From: Paraburkholderia youngii
GTDB taxonomy: Bacteria > Pseudomonadota > Gammaproteobacteria > Burkholderiales > Burkholderiaceae
DNA length: 64,000 nt
Direction: 5' to 3'
NCBI RefSeq assembly: GCF_013366925.1
Contig: NZ_JAALDK010000001.1
Span: 1,867,089-1,931,088, forward strand
In this document: positions 35,574 through 44,864 of the stretch, piece after piece
Layout: each line of letters opens with the position of its first letter
Numbering within the stretch: position 1 is the first letter of the stretch
The notes under the pieces: generated by a model
What the model was told of the DNA's origin: nothing
Database searches by the model: none
Seen by the model: the letters and a program-made list of their open reading frames with translations, nothing else
Position numbers and translations under genes: made by a program

Positions 35574-36863
35574 TTATCCCGCAAGCCGGCTTGTGATCGC
35601 AATCTCCTCAGTTACTGCCAGGAACCTCGCAACATCATGCGGCGCATGGCAATGCAACGGAGAGATACGTACCGCACCGTCGAGGTTAAACGATTTCAAC
35701 ATCCGCCCCGAGTAGAGGCTGGTCGCAATCCGCTCATAGACGATCACGCCGCGCTCTTCATAGGCGCGCACGGCGGCGGTCGGATCCAGACCATCGAAGC
35801 CGATGCCTGCAATCAGATCCCGGCGCGTCAGATCGTCGTGATCCCAGAACACGTGCACGCCGTCGATCGCTCGCAGCCCGCGCTGTCCATCAACGCCATT
35901 GAGCATTAACGAAAGCAGCGCGCGCTCGTGTTCTTCGATGCGGTGCATGCCCTGCACGAAGAGTTCGCGCCGGTCTTCGGCGTCGCTGAACTGCGCGCCG
36001 ATCCACGCGACGTAGTCGACGATTGCGCTCACCACGGCGAACTGCGCCGGCGCGGGACTGCCGAGTTCCCAGACACCTTTCTTTTTTGCGGCGAGCCGAT
36101 GATGAGGAAGTTCCGCGAGCCGTTCCGACAGCCACGCCACGCCTGCTCCCCGGCAACCAAAGAACTTGTATGGCGCGAAGTTGATGCCGTCGACGGGCGT
36201 CTTCTGCAAGTCGATGACCGCGTGCGGCGCATGCTGGACCGCATCGACGATGATGAACAGATCCGGCTTGCGCGCACGCGCACGTTCGACGATTGCCGCG
36301 ATGTCCAGCTTCGCACCAGAGATATTCGACGCGTACATCACGCTCAACAGCGCTGTGTCGTCGTCGATGAGCGAGACGATGGCATCGACATCGACGCCGC
36401 CAGTTTCGGCGTTGCTTGGCGCGACGCGCAGCGTCTTGCTGGTGCGCTGGCAGTACAGCGACATCGCATCGAAGGACGACGGATGCTCGAGAATGGTCGT
36501 CACGACATTCGTGCCAGGCACGTTCTCCATCACCGCGCGCACCATTTCGAACATCGCCGCCGATGCCGTCAGCGAGAGATATACGCTGCCATCGCGCGCG
36601 TTGAGAATGCGCCGGATGTCGTCTTCGCCACGCGTCTGAATGTCCTGCAATACCAGCGCGCGTTCGTGGATGCGCTCCGGGCAATCCGGCAACGCGTCGA
36701 TCTGCGCGAACGCATCCAGTGCCGATTTCAGTCTGAACGAACCGCCGGCGTTGTCAAAGAAGAGGCGTACACGGCCGTCGACGTCGTGATCGACGTAATG
36801 AAAGTGACGCTTGATCTGTCGCATGACCGATTCGGAAAACAACTGCCCGCGACTACTACTCAT
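35574..36863 (-). CDS. PLP-dependent class V aminotransferase (cysteine desulfurase-like)
   Basis: AGGAG lies eight bases before the ATG. The 429-residue protein has the class V fold: FFDNAGGSFRLKSALDAFAQ, TASAAMFEMVRAVMENVPGT, LEHPSSFDAMSLYCQ, IIVDAVQHAPHAVIDL with the PLP Asp and His, and FAPYKFFGCRGAGVAWLS with the Schiff-base Lys. It lacks the Cys-bearing loop of true IscS/NifS proteins. It may be a selenocysteine-lyase-like or amino acid lyase. It starts 48 bases after a dicarboxylate/amino acid symporter gene, so it probably acts on the imported amino acid. Confidence 0.87.
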   Translation of the reverse strand: MSSSRGQLFSESVMRQIKRHFHYVDHDVDGRVRLFFDNAGGSFRLKSALDAFAQIDALPDCPERIHERALVLQDIQTRGEDDIRRILNARDGSVYLSLTASAAMFEMVRAVMENVPGTNVVTTILEHPSSFDAMSLYCQRTSKTLRVAPSNAETGGVDVDAIVSLIDDDTALLSVMYASNISGAKLDIAAIVERARARKPDLFIIVDAVQHAPHAVIDLQKTPVDGINFAPYKFFGCRGAGVAWLSERLAELPHHRLAAKKKGVWELGSPAPAQFAVVSAIVDYVAWIGAQFSDAEDRRELFVQGMHRIEEHERALLSLMLNGVDGQRGLRAIDGVHVFWDHDDLTRRDLIAGIGFDGLDPTAAVRAYEERGVIVYERIATSLYSGRMLKSFNLDGAVRISPLHCHAPHDVARFLAVTEEIAITSRLAG

Positions 36864-36911
36864 CTTACTTGCTCCTCGTTCCATGATTGCCTTTCCTGCT
36901 TTTACCTGTTC

Positions 36912-38237
36912 TCATGCGTCCAGCGACGCGATATAAGCCTTGCCCTTCTCCGCGTCGTACTGGCCTTCCCATCTGGCAATGACGAGCGGCGCGAGCGCGT
37001 TACCGACCACATTCAGCGCGGTGCGCCCCATATCCATGATCCGGTCGACCCCCGCGATGAACGCGAGCCCTTCGAGCGGCAATCCCGCGCTCGCGAGCGT
37101 CGTCAGCAGAATAACGAACATGAAGCCAGGCACGCCTGCCGCGCCCTTGGATGTGACGACCATGGTAAGTACGAGCACAATCTGCTCTTGCAGGCCGAGA
37201 TGCACGCCATAGAGTTGCGCGACGAACAGCGTGCCGATGCCGAGATAGATCGACGCGCCATCGAGATTGAATGTGTAGCCCGTCGGCACCACGAACGTGG
37301 TGATGCTTTTGGGCACACCGAAGTCCTCCATCTTCTTCATGAGTTGCGGTAGTACCGTCGCGGAACTGCATGTCGAGAACGCAATGACCAGTTCGTCCTT
37401 GATGACGCGCAGCAGAGTGAAGATGCTGAAGCCGAAGAGCCGCGCCGTGACGCCGAGTACCAACACCGCGAACACGATGATCGCGAGGTAAGTCACCGCG
37501 ACGAGCTTGATGAGCGGCAACAGCGAACCGAACCCGAAGCTCGCGACGGTCACCGCGATCAGCGCGCAGACGCCGAACGGGGCATAACGCATTACCATGC
37601 CGGTGACCTTGAACATGGCATCGCTGATGCCTTTGAACGTCGCAAGCACAGGCTTGCGATATTCGGAAGGCACGGATTGCAGGCCGAGCCCGAACAGCAC
37701 AGAGAAGAAGATCACCGGCAGCAGATCGCCACGCCCCATCGCCATCACTATGTTGTCGGGAATAATGCTCAGCAGCAGCGCCATGAACCCGTGATGTCCC
37801 TGCGTCTGCTGCGAGGTCTGCTGATAGCGCGAAATATCGGTGTGGCCGAGCTGGGACAGATCCGTGCCCAGACCCGGATGCAGCACATTGCCGAGCACCA
37901 GACCCAGCACGATAGCGATCGTCGTAACGATTTCGAAGTACACGAGCGTCTTCAGACCGATGCGCCCGAGTGAGCGCCCGTCGCCCACGCCTGCAATACC
38001 CATCACCATGCTGGTGAAGACGATGGGCACGACGACCATCTTGATCAGGCGGATGAAGACATCGCCCGCCGGTTGCAGGAAGCCGTTGATCGCGGATTCG
38101 CGAAACTCCGGGAAGCGGTTGAGCACCAGTCCCACTGCGATGCCGACGACGAGGCCAATGACAATTTGCCACGCGAGCCCGACGCGGGACTTGTGTTCCA
38201 CGCGAACCGGTTGCGGTGTTTCCATGACGGATTCCAT
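36912..38237 (-). CDS. dicarboxylate/amino acid:cation symporter (DAACS family)
   Basis: The ATG after GGAGAACGC gives 441 residues. The protein has eight membrane helices plus two hairpin loops, with FIRLIKMVVVPIVFTSMVMG early, the serine-rich hairpin FSTCSSATVLPQLMKK, the cation-binding PTGYTFNLDGASIYLGIG, and SKGAAGVPGFMFVILLTTL. These are the GltP/DctA signature sites for Na+ or H+ coupled uptake of glutamate, aspartate or C4-dicarboxylates. It leads a two-gene operon with the class V aminotransferase, which favours an amino acid as substrate. A LysR gene is divergent. Confidence 0.93.
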   Translation of the reverse strand: MESVMETPQPVRVEHKSRVGLAWQIVIGLVVGIAVGLVLNRFPEFRESAINGFLQPAGDVFIRLIKMVVVPIVFTSMVMGIAGVGDGRSLGRIGLKTLVYFEIVTTIAIVLGLVLGNVLHPGLGTDLSQLGHTDISRYQQTSQQTQGHHGFMALLLSIIPDNIVMAMGRGDLLPVIFFSVLFGLGLQSVPSEYRKPVLATFKGISDAMFKVTGMVMRYAPFGVCALIAVTVASFGFGSLLPLIKLVAVTYLAIIVFAVLVLGVTARLFGFSIFTLLRVIKDELVIAFSTCSSATVLPQLMKKMEDFGVPKSITTFVVPTGYTFNLDGASIYLGIGTLFVAQLYGVHLGLQEQIVLVLTMVVTSKGAAGVPGFMFVILLTTLASAGLPLEGLAFIAGVDRIMDMGRTALNVVGNALAPLVIARWEGQYDAEKGKAYIASLDA

Positions 38238-38328
38238 GCGTTCTCCAGAATCGTATTGGTTGAGCGGATAAGTTGAGCCTCCCCCGGACTCGTTAAGGGC
38301 CAAGGTAATCAGCCAAAAAGAACTAAAA

Positions 38329-38360
38329 AAGCGATTTTTTTCTATGAGAAACTATCGCTT
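38329..38360. promoter_or_regulatory. inverted repeat in the symporter-LysR divergent region
   Basis: AAGCGAT at 38329-38335 pairs with ATCGCTT at 38354-38360 in an A/T-rich context. It lies 24 bases before the LysR start and about 90 bases before the symporter start, a likely LysR site. Confidence 0.5.
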
Positions 38361-38383
38361 TTGGTGATCAAAAGACGCAAACC

Positions 38384-39301
38384 ATGCTGACGTTCAAGCA
38401 GATGGAAGCCTTGTACTGGATCGTACAGCTCGGTTCGTTCGAGGCGGCCGCGGCGCGGCTGAACACCACGCAATCGGCAATCTCCAAGCGCGTGCAGGAG
38501 CTGGAACGCGCATTCGACCTGTCGGTGTTCGACCGCGCAAATCGCAGCGCGCGTCTCACGGAGAAAGGGACAGAATTCTTCGAGCACGCTAAAGAACTGC
38601 TCGAACGGCGCGACCAGATCGTCGAGCGCATGAGCTCGAAGGAGGCGCTGGTACGCCAGATCCGCATCGGCGTGACAGAACTCACGGCGCTGACGTGGCT
38701 GCCGCGCCTCATCGCCGCGATTCAGGCCGAATATCCGAAGGTTAAGGTCGAAGCAGAAGTGGATCTGAACGCGACGTTGCGCGAACGGCTGGCAGCGGCG
38801 ACTGTGGACGTCATCATCGTGCCGCAGACGCATGAGGTCGAGCCGTATGCGTCGACGCTCGTCGGTCAGGTTAAGAATGCGTGGATGTGCGCGGCCAGTC
38901 TCGCGCCGGGAAAGCGTGCGATTCCGATTGCCGACATCGCGAAGTTTCCGCTGATCTTGCAGGGCGGCCTATCGGGTACGGGTTACGTGTACAGCCGGTT
39001 TCTGGAGGAGCAAGGCGTGGCGTTGCAGAAAGTGCTGGCGAGCAACAGCCTTATTGCGCAGATCGGGCTCACACTGTCGGGGCTTGGCGTCAGTTACTTA
39101 CCCGAAGCATGTCTTGCGCGCATGCTCAAGCGGCGGGCGCTTGTCGTGCTGCCGACCTCCCCAGCGCTGCCCGCCGTCAGATACGTCGCTATGCATCGGG
39201 CAGAGCAGTCGCATTCGCTCAGTGCTGCCGTGGCGAGGCTTGCAGCGCAATCGTGCGACTTCTCCTCGAATCTGCTTGACCGGGAAGTTAAGCGAGATTA
39301 A
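38384..39301 (+). CDS. LysR family transcriptional regulator
   Basis: The 305-residue protein starts MLTFKQMEALYWIVQLGSFE with the LysR winged HTH: AAAARLNTTQSAISKRVQEL near residues 22-41. The effector domain begins near residue 90 (IRIGVTELTALTWLPRLIAA) and has the usual periplasmic-binding fold. It is divergent from the symporter-aminotransferase operon and most likely activates it in response to the transported compound. The ending CDFSSNLLDREVKRD is ordinary. Confidence 0.92.
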   Translation: MLTFKQMEALYWIVQLGSFEAAAARLNTTQSAISKRVQELERAFDLSVFDRANRSARLTEKGTEFFEHAKELLERRDQIVERMSSKEALVRQIRIGVTELTALTWLPRLIAAIQAEYPKVKVEAEVDLNATLRERLAAATVDVIIVPQTHEVEPYASTLVGQVKNAWMCAASLAPGKRAIPIADIAKFPLILQGGLSGTGYVYSRFLEEQGVALQKVLASNSLIAQIGLTLSGLGVSYLPEACLARMLKRRALVVLPTSPALPAVRYVAMHRAEQSHSLSAAVARLAAQSCDFSSNLLDREVKRD

Positions 39302-39957
39302 AGGCGAAAGAAGTCCCTGACTCGCTGAGCCGCATGCACGTGGTGGCTTGCGCGGCCATCGAGAGGGAGCGCTTGATCTAGAGTCGGAAGCCATCGCTCG
39401 CCAACCTGGCGGAGCTAGCTGCTTTCTTGTGCCCGCCCTTGAAATCTGCCGGATGCCTATTAGCGCGCGGTCCAGAGCCATTAGCGCATAGACGCGCGCA
39501 GACGGACGTCTCCATCAGCGCATGGCCCCGGAAAGATTTTGCGAAGAGGCGGCCAACTGCCGCCTCTGTGAGTGTCGCGTACGTGAACGGTGAGACGTCA
39601 GTCACGTGCGCAGCAGTTCGCATTTCGACACTTCGGTGAGTTCCTGCACCAAAGTTGAATACCGGCCGGTCGCCAAAGTCTTTGGTAGACGGATCAAATA
39701 CTCGCTTTCATTTGCTTCTACCTCCGTTGAATGTCAACCGCGAGAGGTTCATTCGTAAGCGTCGATACTGCCCGTGGCCATCACTAACCTGACACGACAA
39801 TGCATTTGTTAATCGATGACGTCAAACGTGTTTCATTTGAAAATCGGAAGGGATAGACGGCGCGCCGCTCGGGGACAACAATGATCCAGAAGGCAGGCAA
39901 GGACCAACCGGCGCTTGCCTGGGAAATACGTCAGACACATTCACGGAGTCAATTGTT
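39302..39957. other. non-coding stretch with dispersed repeat-like DNA
   Basis: Part of 39360-39630, read on the minus strand, gives CARLCANGSGPRANRHPADF, a text I associate with recurrent Burkholderia repeats. No gene was recognised. Confidence 0.45.
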
Positions 39958-40290
39958 GTGAAATCACTCACCTTCGCCTTGGCGTTCGCCACTGCTCTCA
40001 TCGTCCCGATCACCTCGTTCGCGCAATCCGAGGCCCCGATGACTCGCGCGCGGGCGCGCGCCGAACTTGTTCAACTCGAGCATGCCGGATGGCGCCCAAG
40101 CGCCGGGGACGACGCGCAATACCCGGACGATATTCAAGCTGCAGAAGCAACGGTAGCGAAAACACACCGTGCGCCAAGCGGGACCGTCGACAGTGCCAGC
40201 GCGACGCGAAGCACGGGACGAGCGCGGACGGAGCAAATTGGCGATGATGAAGCGTCATCGTACTCTCCCCCCACATACATTTTCCACTAG
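39958..40290 (+). CDS. DUF4148 secreted small protein, copy 1
   Basis: A GTG start follows GGAG by nine bases. The 110-residue protein has a signal peptide (SLTFALAFATALIVPITSFA, then QSEAP) and the DUF4148 core TRARARAELVQLEHAGWRPS then YPDDIQAAEATVA. The family is small, periplasmic or secreted, nearly limited to Burkholderiales, and of unknown role. The C-terminal tail after residue 80 is longer and more polar than in the copy at 49177. Confidence 0.85.
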   Translation: MKSLTFALAFATALIVPITSFAQSEAPMTRARARAELVQLEHAGWRPSAGDDAQYPDDIQAAEATVAKTHRAPSGTVDSASATRSTGRARTEQIGDDEASSYSPPTYIFH

Positions 40291-40970
40291 GCCTGGAGTG
40301 TCGCTCGGCGCGGGTGGCAAACAGGACTCTTATGACCGGTTCCTGTATCGCAGTCCGCCCGAAACTGGGCTCACTATGTTCCCCCGATAGCTTGAGCAAC
40401 GTCGCCCCGACTTGAAGAGCCGGCCATGACTGGCCAGACCTCTTCGACAAATCGAGATCCTGACTAATAGATGCAGTTATAGGAACGCCGCATCGCCGCG
40501 CCGTGAGCGCAGCGGGCACCCCTGTGAAGCTATGAAACGGCGTGGCTCTCCGGCTGGCTTTGACGGTGCCTCGCGGGCTCGCAACCCTGCGGCGCGTGTT
40601 CGCGCGCGCCGACCCGGCTTAACGCGCGATGTCGTATCTGGCCTGGACTGGCACTGAGTGACGACCTTGCTCCCTTACCTGCACAGGGCAAGTCGTCAAA
40701 TACGGCGTACGGCACTGAGCAGTTGGAACTACAAGCCAACGACTTCTCTTGGCGCTTCACTTAAGGCAGCGATGTGCACGTGTAGTCCGCGAGCGCGCCG
40801 ACCTACCGCCTAACGCTTGTCGCTTCGCTGCCACTTCCGTCGAGAGCAGCTAGAATCCAAGTACAGTCGGAATCGATACGCTTGCGTTTTCCTTACGAAA
40901 CGTTGCCCGCACCAACCCGACATCGCTTAAGCTGACTTGCCAGACTTTCACTGTCTCGAGCTTCCAATTC
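40291..40970. other. intergenic stretch, no gene seen
   Basis: No frame here has coding character. The promoter of the response regulator gene is expected near its right end. Confidence 0.5.
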
Positions 40971-41723
40971 ATGGTCGACGTCAAGTTGCCTCACATCCTC
41001 ATAGTCGATGACGACCCCGCCATTCGCGACGTCACGACCGAATACCTTGGACAGAACGATTTCCGTGTGTCCGCTGCGGCGAACGGAGCAGAAATGGCGG
41101 CCACGCTCAGGGGCGGTGCCGTTGATCTGGTCATTCTCGATCTGCGCATGCCGGGCGAAGACGGTATGCAAATCGCGAGCCGCATTCGTGACAAGTCCAC
41201 ACTGCCAATCTTGATTCTTTCAGGCCGTCAGGAAGAGGCCGACCGCGTGATGGCGCTGGAACTGGGCGCGGACGACTACATGACCAAGCCGTTCAGTTGC
41301 CGCGAACTGCTGGCGCGTGTTCGCGCCCTGCTGCGACGATCGAAGACGGCCCAGGTCGCGACCGGGCGGCAGGCGAATGCGCGGGGCTACCGTTTCGCGG
41401 GTTGGGAGCTGAACATCAACACGCGACGTCTTCGCTCGCCAGCCGGACAGGCGGTCTCATTGACCAACGGTGAGTTTTCGCTGCTCGCCGCGTTTCTCGC
41501 TTCGCCCGGCAGGGTGTTGACGCGTGATCAGCTGCTCGAATCGAGCCGGCTTTACGATGAGGTCTACGACCGCGCAATCGATGTGCAAATCCTGCGGCTG
41601 CGCCGAAAAATCGAGGAAGACCCGTCGAACCCGCGTTACATCAAGACCGAACGCGGCGCGGGCTACATATTTACTGCGCAGGTGGACACGCTGGCCGCCC
41701 TGGTGGAGTGGGAAATGCGCTGA
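40971..41723 (+). CDS. OmpR-family response regulator
   Basis: The 250-residue protein has an N-terminal receiver domain: ILIVDDDPAIRDVTTEYLG with the acidic pair, phosphoacceptor Asp in LVILDLRMPGEDG, Ser in LILSGR, and Lys in DYMTKPFSCRELLAR. The C-terminal winged helix has SLTNGEFSLLAAFLASPGRV and VLTRDQLLESSRLYDEVYDR, then VQILRLRRKIEEDPSNPRYI. It is a DNA-binding output protein of the OmpR/PhoB class. The hybrid kinase gene follows 0.2 kb downstream on the same strand and is the likely partner. Confidence 0.93.
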   Translation: MVDVKLPHILIVDDDPAIRDVTTEYLGQNDFRVSAAANGAEMAATLRGGAVDLVILDLRMPGEDGMQIASRIRDKSTLPILILSGRQEEADRVMALELGADDYMTKPFSCRELLARVRALLRRSKTAQVATGRQANARGYRFAGWELNINTRRLRSPAGQAVSLTNGEFSLLAAFLASPGRVLTRDQLLESSRLYDEVYDRAIDVQILRLRRKIEEDPSNPRYIKTERGAGYIFTAQVDTLAALVEWEMR

Positions 41724-41921
41724 CCGGCAGCTTTCTCGCCGCGTCCCCTCGCTTTACACGCAGTACGGGTTCGCGGGACTTTTCGGTCGCAATTGATCTA
41801 GCCCGAAACCGAAACGGCCGAATCATCGCCGGTCATTGAATTGTCCCCATCGAATGATGCTTGCGGCGATACCGGGTGCTCACGTTTGTCCAACCATTGC
41901 GAACTGAACATCAAAGCCTCG

Positions 41922-44375
41922 ATGAGCACGGAAAGAATCAGGCGCAGGTTTGCGTGGCCGCACCAGTACGGGTTGTTGGCAGCGGGATGCCTGTTCGTAG
42001 TCCTTTTGTGGATCGGCGCGGTAACGGAAAGCTTCCGATCGCGCCAACTGGTGCTCCAGTCCAACGACAGGGAACTGTCGAGCCTCGCGAGCGCGCTGGC
42101 AGAGCAAACCGCCCGATCCCTGCAGGGCGTCGAATTCATTCTCCGGCGCACCTCCGGCTGGTCGCGCGACGCAAATAACGCAGCGGACGCCGGGGAGGCG
42201 GTGAACCGCTTTCTTCGCGAGGAAATCGCCGGCGTACCCCAGGTCAGGCAACTCGACATTGTCGATGCCACTGGCCAGCGGATAGCAACGACCCTCCCCG
42301 GCGGCCCCGCCGCCAATGTTTCACAAAGGGCCTACTTCAAGGCCGTGCAGCGCGCATCGGGCAACGCGCTGGTGGTGAGCGACCCGCTCGTCAGCATGGT
42401 CGACGGCCGCCCCACGTTTGCGATGGCTAGCCGTCTCGAGGACGAAGATGGCCGTTTCAAGGGCGCCGTTGTCGCGCTGATCGAAGACGGCTACTTTCGC
42501 GACTTCTACAGGCGGGTCGATGCAGACGAACGCACCGGCATCACGCTCCGGCGTGAGGACGGCGCGCCGGTCGTGGCGTCCACAAGCGGGAAGCAACCAG
42601 GCGAGCGCGGGCGGCCGTTACTCTCCGCCCGCAAACCGGTGCCCGGTTTCCAGTTGACGGTCGACGTCACCCGCGACGAAGCGCTCGCGCTTCAGACATG
42701 GCGCATAACTACGATCTACGACTTCATCGGCACCAGTGCGCTTTCGCTACTCGTGGTGGCGCTCGGCCTCGCGCTGATGAGGAGGCTGCAGCAACTCGGA
42801 CGCTTCACGCGCCGGCTCCAGTCGAGCCAGCGACGCTGGAGAGCCGTGTTCGACAACGCGCCGGCGGGAATCATGCTGTTGCGGCCGCGCGGGCGCTACC
42901 TCGGCGCCAACCCCGCGTTTCAACGCATGGTCGGTTACTCGTCAACGGAGCTCAAGAATCTGACCGACACCGACATCACCCATCCCGAGGACGTCGAACT
43001 CACCCGGCAGCATGTCGAGCGGCTGTTGCGGGACGGCTCGCAAAGCATTCGCTTTGAGAAACGCTACCAGCACCGCGACGGATACACTGTCTGGACAGAC
43101 GTGCGGCTCGCGCGGGTTACCGTGTCGGAGGAGACGACGGGTAAGGACCCGGCACGCCAGGAAGATGTCATCGTGGCGACCGTGGAAGACGTCACGCAGC
43201 GCCGTGAGGACGAGCAGGCGCGCCGCCAGCTCGAAAGCCAGCTGAGGCAATCGCAGAAGCTGGAAGCGCTAGGCACGTTCGCCGGCGGCATTGCCCATGA
43301 CTTCAACAACATCCTCGGCGCGATCGTCGGATATGGGGAGCTCGCGCTCCAGGCACTCGCGGACGAGACACCCGAGCAGCGCTATGTCGCGCAGGTGCTC
43401 AAGTCGGCGGACCGCGCACGCTCGCTGGTCGAGCGCATTCTCACCTTTAGCCGCAGCGGACTCACAACCCGGCAGCCCGTACATGTTCAGCCCATTGTTC
43501 ACGACTCGATCGAAATGCTGAAGGTGCGCCTTCCCGCCGGCATCCGGCTGGAAGTCGAACTGAACGCACCCGAGGCCCACATCGAAGGCGATCCGGCGCA
43601 TCTCGACCAGCTGGTCACGAACCTTTGCGTCAATGCGATCCACGCGATGCCGGACGGCGGAACGCTCAGCGTGGTCCTCGACACGCTCGAGCTCGACGCA
43701 GCATGCTCGCTGTCGCACGGCGCCGTGGAAGCGGGGCATTTCGTGAGGCTCGCCGTATCGGATAGCGGTGTGGGCATGACGCCCGATCTGCTCGAACGCA
43801 TTTTCAATCCGTTCTTCACGACGCGCAAAGCCGGTGAGGGAACCGGGTTGGGACTGGCGCTCGTCGACGGGATCGTTCGCGAATATGGCGGCGGCATCGA
43901 CGTGCGGACGGTGGTCGGTGCAGGAAGCCAATTCACGCTTCTGCTTCCAACAATCGATTCGCATACCAGTCAAGCACCCGGGGACAAAGAGGCTTGCCCT
44001 CACGGTGAAGGGCAGACCATCCTGCTCGTCGACGATGAAGAAGCGCTGGTGCGGATCGGCGAGGAGCGCCTCGCGGAGCTGGGCTACGAGCCCGCGGGCT
44101 TCGTCTCCAGCGACGCGGCGTGGCAGGCCTTCCTTGCCGATCCGCAGCGCTTCGACGCGGTCGTTACGGACCAGACGATGCCCGCGATAACCGGCGTCGA
44201 ACTCGCCCGGATGATCCGTTCTGTACGTGCCGAGATACCCATCATTCTTGTCAGCGGGTTCAGCAGCCCCGCGCTGGAAACGCAGGTGCGCGAGGCTGGC
44301 GTCAACGCGCAATTGCGCAAGCCGTTGCCCAAGGCAGAACTTGCGCGCACGCTGAAGCATCTGCTGCCCGACTAG
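41922..44375 (+). CDS. hybrid sensor histidine kinase (Cache-PAS-HK-REC)
   Basis: The 817-residue protein has a first membrane helix (YGLLAAGCLFVVLLWIGAV), a periplasmic Cache-like sensor of about 250 residues, and a second helix (TSALSLLVVALGLALM). A PAS domain follows with FDNAPAGIMLLRPRGRYLG, then the H box LGTFAGGIAHDFNNILGAIV. The ATPase part has N-box TNLCVNAIHAMPDGG and G-box SDSGVGMTPDLLERIF. It ends with a receiver: ILLVDDEEALVRIGEERLAE, phosphoacceptor in VVTDQTMPAITG, and LVSGFSS then RKPLPK. It senses an external small molecule. It pairs in context with the OmpR-type regulator upstream. Confidence 0.92.
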   Translation: MSTERIRRRFAWPHQYGLLAAGCLFVVLLWIGAVTESFRSRQLVLQSNDRELSSLASALAEQTARSLQGVEFILRRTSGWSRDANNAADAGEAVNRFLREEIAGVPQVRQLDIVDATGQRIATTLPGGPAANVSQRAYFKAVQRASGNALVVSDPLVSMVDGRPTFAMASRLEDEDGRFKGAVVALIEDGYFRDFYRRVDADERTGITLRREDGAPVVASTSGKQPGERGRPLLSARKPVPGFQLTVDVTRDEALALQTWRITTIYDFIGTSALSLLVVALGLALMRRLQQLGRFTRRLQSSQRRWRAVFDNAPAGIMLLRPRGRYLGANPAFQRMVGYSSTELKNLTDTDITHPEDVELTRQHVERLLRDGSQSIRFEKRYQHRDGYTVWTDVRLARVTVSEETTGKDPARQEDVIVATVEDVTQRREDEQARRQLESQLRQSQKLEALGTFAGGIAHDFNNILGAIVGYGELALQALADETPEQRYVAQVLKSADRARSLVERILTFSRSGLTTRQPVHVQPIVHDSIEMLKVRLPAGIRLEVELNAPEAHIEGDPAHLDQLVTNLCVNAIHAMPDGGTLSVVLDTLELDAACSLSHGAVEAGHFVRLAVSDSGVGMTPDLLERIFNPFFTTRKAGEGTGLGLALVDGIVREYGGGIDVRTVVGAGSQFTLLLPTIDSHTSQAPGDKEACPHGEGQTILLVDDEEALVRIGEERLAELGYEPAGFVSSDAAWQAFLADPQRFDAVVTDQTMPAITGVELARMIRSVRAEIPIILVSGFSSPALETQVREAGVNAQLRKPLPKAELARTLKHLLPD

Positions 44376-44415
44376 GCGCTCGCATCGCCACAGCCGTCTA
44401 CGGCGCCACGCCTCG

Positions 44416-44805
44416 TCACCCCGAGCCATTCGCGACCCGCCCGACCAATGCCGCAGCGGCTTGTAACAACGCTTCGCGCCTGAACGGCTTTGCCAGCGCC
44501 CGTTCTACGCCCAACCGGCTGGCAAGCATCGACATGGCATGAGCCTGTGTCGGAAAATAGCCCGAAATCGCGATCACGGGCACCGAGGGAAAGACAGTCC
44601 GAACGAGAGCGATCCGCTCAGGATCCATCGCCTTCGGCTGATTGATATCGACCACCGCAAGATCAATCTGGCCTACTACGAAATCCGGAACGCTCGCACC
44701 CGTTGACTCCAGCACGTCATAGCCCGCATCCCGGAAGGCGAGGGAGAGCAGCGCCCGCATTGACGTGTCGTCCTCCATCACCAACACCCTTTTTCGATCT
44801 TCCAC
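44416..44805 (-). CDS. single-domain response regulator (receiver only)
   Basis: The GTG start at 44805 has AAAGGA six bases before it and gives 129 residues. The receiver fold is clear: RVLVMEDDTSMRALLSLAFR with acidic pair, phosphoacceptor Asp in LAVVDINQPKAMDP, Ser in IAISGYFP and Lys in ALAKPFRRE. An alternative GTG at 44868 overlaps the tatC stop as GTGA and would add 21 residues without fold. It has no output domain, so it probably acts in a phosphorelay, perhaps with the hybrid kinase that converges on it. Confidence 0.87.
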   Translation of the reverse strand: MEDRKRVLVMEDDTSMRALLSLAFRDAGYDVLESTGASVPDFVVGQIDLAVVDINQPKAMDPERIALVRTVFPSVPVIAISGYFPTQAHAMSMLASRLGVERALAKPFRREALLQAAAALVGRVANGSG

Positions 44806-44864
44806 AATCGATCCTTTACGGTTTTCACGAATTGGCCTGAGTGCGCCATCGACCTGCCTGCGCG

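Noticed and set aside
35928..37352. A 474-codon open frame opposite the aminotransferase and symporter
   Set aside because: It is rich in Arg, His and Asp with no hydrophobic core and spans two real genes on the other strand.
37000..38172. A 390-codon frame overlapping the symporter on the same strand
   Set aside because: It is a frame shadow of the DAACS gene, whose motifs are unmistakable.
43269..44429. A 386-codon minus-strand frame inside the hybrid kinase
   Set aside because: It is antisense to the kinase and receiver domains, with no recognisable motif.
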